Of a DNA stretch of 64,000 bases, positions 36,462-46,004 are shown piece after piece. The DNA comes from Novosphingobium huizhouense. GTDB lineage: Bacteria > Pseudomonadota > Alphaproteobacteria > Sphingomonadales > Sphingomonadaceae. The notes under the pieces were generated by a model. The model was not told the origin of the DNA. It saw only the letters and a list, made by a program, of their open reading frames with translations, and did no database searches. The translations under genes and the position numbers were made by a program. The stretch covers positions 124,001 to 188,000 of the forward strand of contig NZ_JAILXZ010000003.1 in NCBI RefSeq assembly GCF_020179475.1. The letters are read 5' to 3'. The first letter of the stretch is position 1, and every line of letters begins with the position of its first letter.

Positions 36462-37169
36462 TCACGACCGCGGTTCGAGGCCCGCATCGTCGAGCATGCC
36501 GCGCGCGCGCAGGCCAAGGAACAGGCGGTTGATCACCGGGTTGGACCAGCCGCAATTGGTGGCGAAGTCGCGACGCAGCGTATCGTGGTGGATCTGGTGG
36601 GCCTGTGGCGTCATCAGCAGTCCCGCCCGGCGCAGGGCAGTCACGAACCCGGGGTTCTCGCGCCGGTGCAGCGTGCCGTGGAAGTATTGCGCGAAGCCGC
36701 CGCCGACGAGCATCGCGGTGGCGAAGGCCATCACCCAGCCCGGCACCGCCGTCAGCAGCACCAGCGCGTTGCCCAGCAGCGAAAGCGGCAGCGCAGCGGC
36801 GATCACGGTCGATCCGATCAGCCGCCAGACCGACCGGCGCCCCAGCGCGTCGGGCCGCGGGTGGTGGTTCTTGAAGTCGTAGGAAATGCGCTCGAAGACG
36901 CTGATCTTGCGCATCGTATCGCGAAACTGCGCCTGGTATGCGGGCATCCCGCGCCGCCCCTCGTAGAAGTAGAGCGCGGCAAGGCCCTTGCCCTCGGGGC
37001 AGGGCCGGTAGTCCATGACCATGTGGACGAGGCCCGAAAGCAGGTCGGCGAGGTACCACCCACCGAGCGCCGCCGGGATCGCGAGCAGCGATGGATCGCG
37101 CAGCGCGCCCCAAAGGTTGACCCCGAGCGAGGCGCAGAACGCCGCCAGCACGAGACGTTGCCAGATCAT
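36462..37169 (-). CDS. CarF/TMEM189-like membrane desaturase
   Basis: A 235-residue membrane protein with the His-box set of the CarF/PEDS1 family: LVHMVMD (49-53), FKNHHPRP (His102/103), QYFHGTLHRRENP (164-173) and PQAHQIHHDTLRRDFATNCGWSNPV (189-212). CarF and human TMEM189 are plasmanylethanolamine desaturases that make the vinyl-ether bond of plasmalogens. All His residues of the visible boxes are kept. No ether-lipid synthesis gene is nearby. The substrate here is inferred from the family only. Confidence 0.82.
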   Translation of the reverse strand: MIWQRLVLAAFCASLGVNLWGALRDPSLLAIPAALGGWYLADLLSGLVHMVMDYRPCPEGKGLAALYFYEGRRGMPAYQAQFRDTMRKISVFERISYDFKNHHPRPDALGRRSVWRLIGSTVIAAALPLSLLGNALVLLTAVPGWVMAFATAMLVGGGFAQYFHGTLHRRENPGFVTALRRAGLLMTPQAHQIHHDTLRRDFATNCGWSNPVINRLFLGLRARGMLDDAGLEPRS

Positions 37170-37221
37170 TCGTCCCTCATCCTGCCTGCCGCGCCTTCTC
37201 TAGGACAGGCTTGCCGGGCGT

Positions 37222-37620
37222 TCAATCAGGCGCTGCGGCGTCGGGCTGGTTGCCCATGTGCCAGGCTAGCGCTTCGACCTTTGCCATGATCGCGTCCGCA
37301 AGCGGCGAGGGCGCGATCACTTCGCCCCACGCCTGACGGAAGCAGAGCAGCCAGCCTTCGATCTCGGCCCGGCCGATGGGGGCGACGAAGTGGCGCATGC
37401 GCAACCGCGGGTGGCCATGCTTGTCGGTATAGAGCGGCGGGCCGCCGAGCCAGCCGGTCAGGTAATCGTAGAGCTTCACCTCCGCATTCGCCAGCGACGG
37501 CGGATGGACCGCGCGCACCGCGTGGGCCTCGGGCAGGGTGTCCATCAGCGCGTAGAAGCGGGCGCACAGCGCGCGCACGGTGCTCTCGCCGCCGAAGAGT
37601 TCGTAAGGGGTCTGCTCCAT
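37222..37620 (-). CDS. Truncated haemoglobin, group II-like
   Basis: A 132-residue 2-on-2 globin: TPYELFGGESTVRALCARFYALMD at the start, GGPPLYTDKHGHPRLRMRHF with the proximal His77, and IEGWLLCFRQAW (Trp90, typical for group II). Such proteins bind O2 or NO and may protect against nitrosative stress. The ATG at 37620 gives the usual short pre-A segment. It stands alone, downstream of the acyl-CoA dehydrogenase terminator. Confidence 0.88.
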   Translation of the reverse strand: MEQTPYELFGGESTVRALCARFYALMDTLPEAHAVRAVHPPSLANAEVKLYDYLTGWLGGPPLYTDKHGHPRLRMRHFVAPIGRAEIEGWLLCFRQAWGEVIAPSPLADAIMAKVEALAWHMGNQPDAAAPD

Positions 37621-37673
37621 GGCGGCGCCTTGGCGCAGGATGGCCCACGCTGCAACACGCGCCACACGAAGAA

Positions 37674-37701
37674 GGGCGCCCCGTTCCGCAAGGGGGCGCC
37701 C
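37674..37701 (-). terminator. Terminator of the acyl-CoA dehydrogenase operon
   Basis: GGGCGCCCC (37674-37682) and GGGGCGCCC (37693-37701) form a 9-bp stem; on the minus strand it is followed by TTCTTCGT. It lies 26 bases after the dehydrogenase stop. Confidence 0.6.
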
Positions 37702-37726
37702 TCCGTTCGTTCGTGCCCGGCCCTTA

Positions 37727-39001
37727 TCAGGCGGCGGCGGCAGCCTTCTTTCGGCCGCTGGTCGGGATGTCCTTGAACGCCACGTCCTTGTCGACGCGGA
37801 TGTCGCCCGGAAGCCCCAGCACGCGTTCGCCGATGATGTTGCGCAGGATCTCGTCCGAGCCGCCTTCGATGCGGGTGGCGGGCGAGCGCATCAGGATCGC
37901 CTGGAAGCGGCCATCGTGCGGGCCGTCCTTCTCCCAGATCACGCCCGACTGGCCCTGCAGATCAAGCGCGAACATCGCGAGGTCCTGCATGGTGGCGCCG
38001 GCGACGAGCTTGCCGATCGAGTTTTCCGGCCCCGGCGTTTCGCCCTTCGACAGCGCGGTGATGGCACGCATGCCGGTGTACTTGAGGCCCATCTCGCGCA
38101 CCGCGAACTGCGCGAGCTTCGAGCGCACGTTCGAATCCTGCACCGCCGGCTTGCCGTCCACTTCGACGTCCATGCACAGCGACAGCAGCTGCGGGAACCC
38201 GGTCGACATGCCCGCGCCAATCGACAGGCGCTCGTTCATCAGCGTGGTCAGCGAGACTTCCCAGCCCTGGCCGACCGCGCCGAGGCGCTGGCTGTCGGGG
38301 ATGCGCACGTCGGTGAAGTAGACTTCGTTGAACGAGGACTGGCCGTTCGCCTGCTTGATCGGGCGGACCTCGACCCCCGGCGACTTCATCGACAGGAAGA
38401 ACATGGTCAGCCCCTTGTGCTTGGGCACGTCGGGGTCGGTGCGGGCGATCAGCAGGCCCCAGTCGGAGTTCTGCGCGCCGCTGGTCCAGATCTTCTGGCC
38501 GTTGACGATCCAGTCGCCCGAACCGTCCTCGGCCTTGACCGCGCGGGTGCGCAGCCCGGCAAGGTCCGAGCCGCTGGCGGGTTCGGAGAACAGCTGGCAC
38601 CACACTTCCTCGCCCGAGGCGAGCGGGGGCAGCATGCGGCGCCTGGTCTCTTCATCGGCCCAGGCCATCACCGTCGGGCCGCACATGCCCTGGCCGATCG
38701 TGAACAGGCCGCCGAGCGCGCGGAAGATGCCCTCTTCCTGGTTCCAGATCACGCGTTCCATCGGCGTGCGGTTGCCGCCGCCGTATTCCTTGGGCCAGTG
38801 CAGGCAGGCCCAGCCGGCCTCGGCCTTCTTCTTCTGCCAGGCCTTGCACGCCTGGATCGGGTCCTCGCTGGTGATGCCCATGTCGCCGAAGTTGGCGCGC
38901 TTCAATTGGTCCTCGAGGTGCTTGGGGGCGTTGGCGTCGATCCAGCTGCGCACTTCGGCGCGGAAGGCGGCTTCTTGCGGGGTATCTTCGAAGTCCATCA
39001 T
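37727..39001 (-). CDS. Acyl-CoA dehydrogenase (larger of a pair)
   Basis: A 424-residue flavoprotein dehydrogenase. Visible features are the N-terminal helical domain (FEDTPQEAAFRAEVRSWI), VWCQLFSEPASGSDLAGLRTRAV in the FAD/substrate strand region, WTSGAQNSDWGLLIARTD, and the C-terminal MRSPATRIEGGSDEILRNIIGERVLGLP. It would insert the C2-C3 double bond of an acyl-CoA. It lies 20 bases after a second, dissimilar acyl-CoA dehydrogenase. Such FadE pairs often form alpha2-beta2 enzymes acting on bulky substrates such as sterol side chains. Confidence 0.9.
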   Translation of the reverse strand: MMDFEDTPQEAAFRAEVRSWIDANAPKHLEDQLKRANFGDMGITSEDPIQACKAWQKKKAEAGWACLHWPKEYGGGNRTPMERVIWNQEEGIFRALGGLFTIGQGMCGPTVMAWADEETRRRMLPPLASGEEVWCQLFSEPASGSDLAGLRTRAVKAEDGSGDWIVNGQKIWTSGAQNSDWGLLIARTDPDVPKHKGLTMFFLSMKSPGVEVRPIKQANGQSSFNEVYFTDVRIPDSQRLGAVGQGWEVSLTTLMNERLSIGAGMSTGFPQLLSLCMDVEVDGKPAVQDSNVRSKLAQFAVREMGLKYTGMRAITALSKGETPGPENSIGKLVAGATMQDLAMFALDLQGQSGVIWEKDGPHDGRFQAILMRSPATRIEGGSDEILRNIIGERVLGLPGDIRVDKDVAFKDIPTSGRKKAAAAA

Positions 39002-39021
39002 TGCTCTCCGAATGAAAGGGG

Positions 39022-40146
39022 TCAGGCGGCGGCAGCGACGTTGCCGGTGGTCATGCGGTCGACAAGCATGTCCTCCCAGGTCGAGACCGAACCGAGCGCG
39101 AGCGCGAGGGCGTTGGCGCGGCGATAGAACAGGTGGCAGTCGTACTCGAACGTGAAGCCCATGCCGCCGTGCACCTGGATGTTGTTCTTGGCGCAGTGCT
39201 GGAAGGCCTGGCTCGCCGAAACGCGCGCGGTGGCGGCGGCGACCGGCAGCTCCGATGCGCCGGAAGCGAGCGCCCAGGCGCCGTAGTAGCAGTTCGAGCG
39301 CGCGAGCGTCGCCGAAACGTACATGTCGGCCAGCATGTGCTTGATCGCCTGGAACGAGCCGATCGGCCGGCCGAACGCCATGCGCTCCAGCGCATAGTCG
39401 CGCGCCATTTCCAGCGCGCGGTCGGCGCCGCCCAGCTGCTCGTAGGCCATCAGGATCGCCGCGCGGTCCATCACCTGCGTCGCGATGTGCCAGCCATCGC
39501 CTTCGCCGCCGAGCAGTTCGGCCGGCGCGCCGCTGAACGTCAGCACCGCCTGCCCACGGCTCGGGTCGATCGAACCCAGCGTCCGGCGCTCGACGCCCGG
39601 GCCGTTGAGATCGACGACGTAGAGCGAGACAGCGCCGCTGTCCGACTTGGCGGCGACAATGGCGACATCGGCGCAGTCGCCATCGGCGACCGGGCTCTTG
39701 GTGCCGGTGAGCTTGCCGCCCGAAACGCTGGCCTTGATCTTTTCAGGCCCCATGCGCCCTTCGCCTTCGTTCAGCGCGAAGGCGCCGATCGCTTCGCCGG
39801 CGGCGAGCTTGGGCAGCCAGGCTTCCTTCTGCGCCTGCGATCCCGCCTGGAGCAGGAATTCGGCGGCGAGGTAGATCGACGAGGCGACCGGCACCGGCGC
39901 GATCACGCGCCCCAGTTCCTCGGCCACCACGCACAGGTCGAGGTGCGACAGGCCGACGCCGCCGAATTCCTCCGGGATCGCCGCGCCGAGCACGCCCAGT
40001 TCGGCGAGGCCCTTGTAGAGATCCTTGTCGTAGCTCGCATCGCTGGTCAGCACGGCGCGCATCTGCGCCACGCCGCCACGGTCCTCGAGGAACCGCCGCA
40101 CCTGGTCCTTGAGCGCCTTCTGCTCGTCGGAGAAATCGAGATTCAT
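39022..40146 (-). CDS. Acyl-CoA dehydrogenase (smaller of a pair)
   Basis: A 374-residue partner protein starting MNLDFSDEQKALKDQVRRFLEDRGG, with IPEEFGGVGLSHLDLCVVAEELGR, ALNEGEGRMGPEKIKA, ERMAFGRPIGSFQAIKHMLADM and IQVHGGMGFTFEYDCHLFYRRA. The region where FAD-binding residues (TEP or SEP type) are expected reads NEGEG, so it may not bind flavin alone, as in known heteromeric FadE pairs. First gene of the operon; a 16-base palindrome lies 80 bases upstream. Confidence 0.87.
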   Translation of the reverse strand: MNLDFSDEQKALKDQVRRFLEDRGGVAQMRAVLTSDASYDKDLYKGLAELGVLGAAIPEEFGGVGLSHLDLCVVAEELGRVIAPVPVASSIYLAAEFLLQAGSQAQKEAWLPKLAAGEAIGAFALNEGEGRMGPEKIKASVSGGKLTGTKSPVADGDCADVAIVAAKSDSGAVSLYVVDLNGPGVERRTLGSIDPSRGQAVLTFSGAPAELLGGEGDGWHIATQVMDRAAILMAYEQLGGADRALEMARDYALERMAFGRPIGSFQAIKHMLADMYVSATLARSNCYYGAWALASGASELPVAAATARVSASQAFQHCAKNNIQVHGGMGFTFEYDCHLFYRRANALALALGSVSTWEDMLVDRMTTGNVAAAA

Positions 40147-40226
40147 GCCGCCACTCCCATGGGCAATGTTCTTGAGCCTTGCGCGGAATCGCGCTGGGCC
40201 ACATCCGCGACGCTGCGACATCTGCC

Positions 40227-40242
40227 TTAATTGATCAATTAA
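40227..40242. promoter_or_regulatory. Perfect 16-base palindrome TTAATTGATCAATTAA, likely operator
   Basis: It lies between the divergent acyl-CoA dehydrogenase operon and lepA, in an otherwise GC-rich gap. Perfect dyads of this kind are typical sites for TetR-family regulators, which often control fatty-acid or CoA-ester genes. The dehydrogenases are the more likely target. Confidence 0.5.
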
Positions 40243-40320
40243 AAAATGCGCTGGGGACAGATGGCCCTCCGGGAATCGGGGCAGATGACAGCATGGCGGC
40301 GCGCTGCTAACGCGCGCGGC

Positions 40321-42138
<1,818 letters not shown>

Positions 42139-42358
42139 TCCGCTCATCGGGAGCGTGAGCGAGCCCGGCGCAGGCTTTGCATGCGCCGGGGCGTCGCGCC
42201 CCTTGAACCCGCTCCAATCGTCCCTATCTACGCTACTGCTAACAGTCGCATACTGACGGTCTTTCGGCGCTTTGCGGCTGCTGCGTTTCCTTCACTCCCT
42301 GCCCTTGCAGCAAGAGGATCGCCGACTCTCGGCCGTCCGCCAATCGAAGGAACGCATC

Positions 42359-42577
42359 ATGAGTTCGACCATCACCGGCACCGTCAAGTTCTTCAACGCC
42401 GACAAGGGCTATGGCTTCATCGCCCCTGAAACCGGCGGGCAGGACGCTTTCGTCCACATCTCGGCCGTCGAGCGCGCAGGCCTCGCAACGCTGAGCCAGA
42501 ACGAGCGCGTGAGCTACGAACTGGCAACCGACCAGCGCGGCAAGACCAGCGCGGTCAACCTGCAGTCGCAAGGCTGA
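42359..42577 (+). CDS. Cold-shock domain protein
   Basis: A 72-residue CspA-type RNA/ssDNA-binding protein: GTVKFFNADKGYGFIAPE holds RNP1 (KGYGFI) and DAFVHIS holds RNP2. It starts behind GAAGGA. The roughly 110-base stretch between its likely promoter near 42240 and the ATG would give a long leader, as in cold-inducible csp genes. A strong terminator follows. Confidence 0.93.
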   Translation: MSSTITGTVKFFNADKGYGFIAPETGGQDAFVHISAVERAGLATLSQNERVSYELATDQRGKTSAVNLQSQG

Positions 42578-42624
42578 CCTGAAGGGGCGGACGCCGCGTG
42601 GCATCCGCACCCGAATGCAAAAAT

Positions 42625-42656
42625 GGGGCTGCTCCATCTCGGAGCAGCCCCTTTTT
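42625..42656 (+). terminator. Intrinsic terminator of the cold-shock gene
   Basis: GGGGCTGCTCC (42625-42635) pairs with GGAGCAGCCCC (42641-42651) over ATCTC, followed by five T. It is preceded by a run of A, so it may also work from the other strand. Confidence 0.92.
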
Positions 42657-42672
42657 CGTAGGTCTATCAAGT

Positions 42673-42912
42673 TCAGCGCGAGCGCGCGCGTGCCTCGTCG
42701 TGCCGCAGGAAGGCGAAGCGAGGCACTGGCCCGGACATGATCGCCTTCTTGAAATGCGCGCGTGCGTCGTCGGCGCCCTCGATCGTCAGACAGACGAGAT
42801 GGGTTCCCCCCGACGGAAGCGTCTCCATCGCGCTTACCTTGATCTTGCGCGCGTCGCAGCGGCTGCGCACTTCCTGTTCAGGAAGCGCAAGGTTGATGGC
42901 TCTCGTGATCAC
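42673..42912 (-). CDS. Small protein of unknown function (79 residues)
   Basis: Starting with GTG at 42912 behind a clear GGAGAG site, it reads VITRAINLALPEQEVRSRCD ... VSAMETLPSGGTHLVCLTIEGADDARAHFKKAI. It looks like a small alpha/beta fold. I do not recognise a family. The good ribosome site and codon pattern support it as real. It precedes the cold-shock terminator in convergent orientation. Confidence 0.6.
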   Translation of the reverse strand: MITRAINLALPEQEVRSRCDARKIKVSAMETLPSGGTHLVCLTIEGADDARAHFKKAIMSGPVPRFAFLRHDEARARSR

Positions 42913-42967
42913 GTGTCTCTCCGGAATAGGCATCGGGGGATGCGGGAAAGTTGCGCTGGCGCGGGCT

Positions 42968-43159
42968 TCATGCGAGCATGCCGGGGCCAGCGGCGCACCA
43001 TTCCGGCCAGCCGGTTGCGCCCAGGTCTTCGCGAAGCCGGTCGATACGACGCTGGTAATGGCGAACGAGGTCAAACCCGGCGCTACAGCGGGCAGGGGTC
43101 TCTTCGCTCTTCCGCAGGATCGCGACCTGCTGCTGATAGAGAAGATGGTTGAGGTCCAC
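42968..43159 (-). CDS. Small helical protein of unknown function (63 residues)
   Basis: Reads VDLNHLLYQQQVAILRKSEE ... DLVRHYQRRIDRLREDL from a GTG at 43159 with AGGAG seven bases before. Two amphipathic helices are likely. It lies 55 bases before the 79-residue gene on the same strand, so the two may be co-expressed. No family recognised. Confidence 0.55.
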   Translation of the reverse strand: MDLNHLLYQQQVAILRKSEETPARCSAGFDLVRHYQRRIDRLREDLGATGWPEWCAAGPGMLA

Positions 43160-43295
43160 GGGCGTGCTCCTAACATGCGGGAGCGCGCGGGGTCTCTCAG
43201 CCGCCTGGATGCATGAAGGCGCAGGCGATGGTCCGGATGTGGGGTCCGCCGGACGCGATTACAAGGGGTGTGGCAAGGCTCCGCGAATTGCGCGT

Positions 43296-43544
43296 TCAAA
43301 GACTGCCGGTGGCGGCCGGCGTGGTCGCTCCCGTCGCGGCCGTGTTGGGGCCTTGCGTGGCCGGCACGGCGGTATCGCTTGCACCTGTGCTGCCGCCCGG
43401 CGCGCCGTCGCCCACGCTGCTGCCTATGCCCTGGTTTTCCGGCACGTCCTGCTGCGTCCCGCCGCCGCCGCCGCTGTCACAGGCCGAGAGGGCCAGCGCG
43501 GCGAGGATGGGCAAAGCCCCGGCCGGGAGAGTCTTGAATTGCAT
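43296..43544 (-). CDS. Small lipoprotein, low-complexity
   Basis: An 82-residue protein: signal peptide MQFKTLPAGALPILAALALSAC with lipobox LSAC, then a mature part of Gly, Ser, Thr, Ala and Pro (CDSGGGGGTQQDVPENQ...). No folded domain is visible; it is probably a short, flexible, lipid-anchored envelope protein. Only the lipobox and start context support it. Confidence 0.6.
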   Translation of the reverse strand: MQFKTLPAGALPILAALALSACDSGGGGGTQQDVPENQGIGSSVGDGAPGGSTGASDTAVPATQGPNTAATGATTPAATGSL

Positions 43545-43807
43545 CGGGTCGGTCCTCGTGCTGGTTGCAGGTGCAGCGTACGGGCGGCGCCCCGGTTCCG
43601 TGCCCGCGGCCAGGGCGCCATTCCAGCGCGACGGGTGCCTTGGGCGCGGCTCATGCGTTGATGAGCATATTGCATTGGCGCAGCCGCGCGGATTGGCCTA
43701 GCGGCAGCGATCCCGCCGACCGACCTTCAGGGGCAGCGGCCAAGGAAGGTGTTGCATCGGCGCGTGCGGCGGCGGAAGGGCATCGGCGAAGTGAAACGGG
43801 GTAATCA

Positions 43808-44293
43808 ATGATCGAACCGCGCCAGTTCCGCGACGTGCTGGGATCCTATCCAACCGGGGTCTGCGTGATCACCGCGCTTGGCGAGGACGGCGCACGCCAT
43901 GGGCTGGTCGTCGGCTCGTTCACCTCGATCTCGCTCGACCCGCCGCTGGTCGGGTTCTTTCCCGACAAGCGTTCGACCACCTGGGCCCGCATCGAGGCGA
44001 CGGGGCGCTTCTGCGTCAACGTGCTCGGCGCCGACCAGATCGGCCTGTGCCGCCGCTTCGCCGCGCGCAGCGACGACAAGTTTGCCGAACTCGCGCACGG
44101 GCACAGCCCGGCCGGCCTGCCGCTGCTCGACGATGCGGTGGCGTGGATCGACTGCGCGATCGAGCGCGTCGTCGGGATCGGCGATCACTGGCTGGTGGTC
44201 GGCGCCGTCGAGGCGCTGGGGCACCGCGAGGGCGGGGCGCCGCTGCTGTTCTTCCGCGGCGGTTACCACGACCTGTCCCGGCTCGAGGGCTGA
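43808..44293 (+). CDS. Flavin reductase family protein
   Basis: A 161-residue FMN-binding split-barrel protein: FRDVLGSYPTGVCVITALGEDG, LVVGSFTSISLDPPLVGFFPDKRSTTWARI, FCVNVLGADQ, and the end LLFFRGGYHDLS. This is the HpaC/ActVB-type flavin reductase pattern; it would supply reduced FMN to a monooxygenase or act as an FMN-containing oxidoreductase. No partner oxygenase is adjacent. It is upstream of the FNR locus. Confidence 0.88.
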   Translation: MIEPRQFRDVLGSYPTGVCVITALGEDGARHGLVVGSFTSISLDPPLVGFFPDKRSTTWARIEATGRFCVNVLGADQIGLCRRFAARSDDKFAELAHGHSPAGLPLLDDAVAWIDCAIERVVGIGDHWLVVGAVEALGHREGGAPLLFFRGGYHDLSRLEG

Positions 44294-44339
44294 GGCCTGG
44301 CCCGGCCAGCCGTCGACCGGCCTGCGTATTTTTTCCTGT

Positions 44340-44353
44340 TTGACCTCGATCAA
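44340..44353 (+). promoter_or_regulatory. FNR/FixK box
   Basis: TTGACCTCGATCAA matches TTGAN-N4-NTCAA in full. It lies after the flavin reductase gene and 162 bases before fnr, and points to a transcript starting near 44388 if the activator sits at -41. Confidence 0.7.
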
Positions 44354-44387
44354 GGCGCGTTTGCCGCACCTGCGCGAGTAAGCAGGC

Positions 44388-44477
44388 GTCGACAGGACGA
44401 GGGGCCCGATGGCCCGTCCTCCTCTCGCCGATTTCTCCCCAACTCGGGCGGCCAGGTCCTGGCCGCCCGATTTTTTT
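44388..44477 (+). ncRNA. Candidate FNR-activated small RNA
   Basis: Between flavin reductase and fnr an FNR box is followed, with no reading frame between, by a stem (GGACGAGGGGCC-CGAT-GGCCCGTCC, about 44396-44419, one bulge). Next come a single-stranded C/U-rich stretch (CTCCTCTCGCCGATTTCTCCCC) and a strong terminator. The stretch could pair with Shine-Dalgarno sequences. The start is a guess from the box position. E. coli FnrS is a functional parallel, but no sequence likeness is claimed. It could instead be the 3' end of the flavin reductase mRNA. Confidence 0.45.
44444..44477 (+). terminator. Strong intrinsic terminator before fnr
   Basis: TCGGGCGGCCA (44444-44454) pairs perfectly with TGGCCGCCCGA (44460-44470) over a 5-base loop, followed by seven T. 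It is 151 bases after the flavin reductase stop. Confidence 0.95.
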
Positions 44478-44514
44478 GCGCCGTCGCCACGTGCGATGAC
44501 ATTGTGACCGCTGC

Positions 44515-45234
44515 ATGATTTTGATACGCGATCGGACCATGTCGTCTTGCGATACCTGTGTCGTCCGCAACCGGGCGATCTGCGCCGGCCTGGACAACCA
44601 GGAGATCGCCGCGTTGAGCGCGATGGGCCGTCGCCGCGCGGTCGCCGCGGGCGAACCGCTGATCTGGGAGGACGACGACTCGCTGCTCGTCGCCAACGTC
44701 ATCGAAGGCGTGCTCAAGCTGACCACCTCGACCGAGGACGGACGCGAGCAGATCGTCGGCGTCGCCTATCCGTCGGACTTCATCGGCCGCCCGTTCGGCC
44801 AGACCAGCAAGGCGAGCGTGGTCGCGCTCACCGATGCGCGGGTCTGCGTCTTCGCCCGCAACGACTTCGACCGCTACGCGCGCGAACACCCCGAACTCGA
44901 GCACAAGCTGCTTGAGCGCACGCTCGCCGAACTCGACCGGACGCGCGCATGGATGATGCTGCTCGGCCGCAAGACCGCGCCCGAGAAGATCGCGACCTTC
45001 CTGCTCGAGATGAGCGAGCGGCTGAGCGAGACCGGCTGCGCGGTCAAGCTCGGCCCGGCGCGGCGCTTCTCCTTGCCGTTCAGCCGCCAGCAGGTCGCCG
45101 ACGTGCTCGGCCTGACGATCGAGACGGTCAGCCGCCAATTCACCAAGCTGAAGAACGAGGGCGTGATCGAACTGCCCTCGCGCCGCGAGGTCGAGATCCT
45201 CGACCGCCCCGCGCTGGTGGCGCTGGCGGGCTAG
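44515..45234 (+). CDS. fnr: FNR-family oxygen-sensing transcription regulator
   Basis: A 239-residue CRP/FNR protein. N-terminal Cys12, Cys15 and Cys23 (SCDTCVVRNRAIC) plus Cys111 (ARVCVF) are the expected [4Fe-4S] ligands, so it should sense O2 directly. The C-terminal helix-turn-helix FSRQQVADVLGLTIETVSRQF has the E-xx-SR recognition pattern for TTGAN4TCAA sites. Such sites are found at 44340 and 47098. The ATG at 44515 is used; the ATG at 44539 (MSSCDTC) is equally possible, and neither has a clear ribosome site. Its 3' end overlaps the convergent transglutaminase gene by 4 bases. Confidence 0.92.
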   Translation: MILIRDRTMSSCDTCVVRNRAICAGLDNQEIAALSAMGRRRAVAAGEPLIWEDDDSLLVANVIEGVLKLTTSTEDGREQIVGVAYPSDFIGRPFGQTSKASVVALTDARVCVFARNDFDRYAREHPELEHKLLERTLAELDRTRAWMMLLGRKTAPEKIATFLLEMSERLSETGCAVKLGPARRFSLPFSRQQVADVLGLTIETVSRQFTKLKNEGVIELPSRREVEILDRPALVALAG

Positions 45235-46004
45235 GCTGCCGCGACCGCCACCCGCTGGTCGACGTAGCGGGCAAAGCCGAAGGCGGTGAGGAAGGCGACG
45301 TCGGCGGCATCGCGGCCGACGCCGATGATCGCCGTCTCGTCGCACCGGGCCATGCCGGTGGCGTCGACGATGTGCCATGCGCCTTCGAGCCAGACTTGCG
45401 CCACGGCGTGGAAGTCCTGTGGCTTGACCCCGGCGGCATAGACGCTGGCGAACCGCGCCGGCAGACCAGCGGCGCGCGCCAGCGTGACCATCAGGTGGGC
45501 GTAGTCGCGGCAGACGCCCTGGCGCGTGACGAAGGTGTCGGTGGCGCAGGTGCCGCTGTTGCTGACCCCGGCGACGTAGTCGAGGTGGCCGGCGATCCAG
45601 TCGCGGATCGCGAGCACGCCCGCGCCGTTGCCGATCTCGCCGAAGGTGCGCAGCGCAAAGGCCTGGAACCGGTCGGACGGGCAATAGCGCGAGGGCATCA
45701 GGTAGGGGATCGTCTCGCCGGGCAGGTCGCGGTGCGCGACGGCCGCGAGCGGGGCGAGGTCGATGCCGGCGCGGGTGATCTCGACGCTGGCGCGATAGTT
45801 GACGCGCATCCGGCCCGAGCGGTGCAGCCAGATCCGCTCGCCCACGCCGTCGAGCGCCGCGACGCGCACGCCATCGGCAAGGTCGAGGCTGCTTTCGACG
45901 ATGGTCTGGTCGGGCAGCGGCGCGGCTTCGATCTGGAGCAGGACGTCGGCCGGCTCGTCGAACTGGTAGTCGAGCAGGACGTCGATCGAAAGCTGGCGCG
46001 GCAA
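45231..46004 (-). CDS. Transglutaminase-like protein
   Basis: A 257-residue protein with an N-terminal beta domain (about 1-90, the usual bacterial transglutaminase N-domain) and a papain-like core: TRQGVCRDYAHLMVTLARAAGLPARF with the catalytic Cys, PQDFHAVAQVWLEGAWHIVDAT with His and Asp. Members are often peptidases or amide-acting enzymes rather than true transglutaminases. It starts with TTG at 46004, supported by AGGAG. Confidence 0.88.
   Translation of the reverse strand: MPRQLSIDVLLDYQFDEPADVLLQIEAAPLPDQTIVESSLDLADGVRVAALDGVGERIWLHRSGRMRVNYRASVEITRAGIDLAPLAAVAHRDLPGETIPYLMPSRYCPSDRFQAFALRTFGEIGNGAGVLAIRDWIAGHLDYVAGVSNSGTCATDTFVTRQGVCRDYAHLMVTLARAAGLPARFASVYAAGVKPQDFHAVAQVWLEGAWHIVDATGMARCDETAIIGVGRDAADVAFLTAFGFARYVDQRVAVAAA

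Noticed and set aside
42164-42190. Hairpin after lepA as an intrinsic terminator
   Set aside because: A 9-bp stem is present, but no T run follows, so it is not supported as an intrinsic terminator.
45231-45234. Overlap of fnr and the transglutaminase gene as a frame error
   Set aside because: Both genes end normally; the 4-base overlap of convergent stop codons is common.
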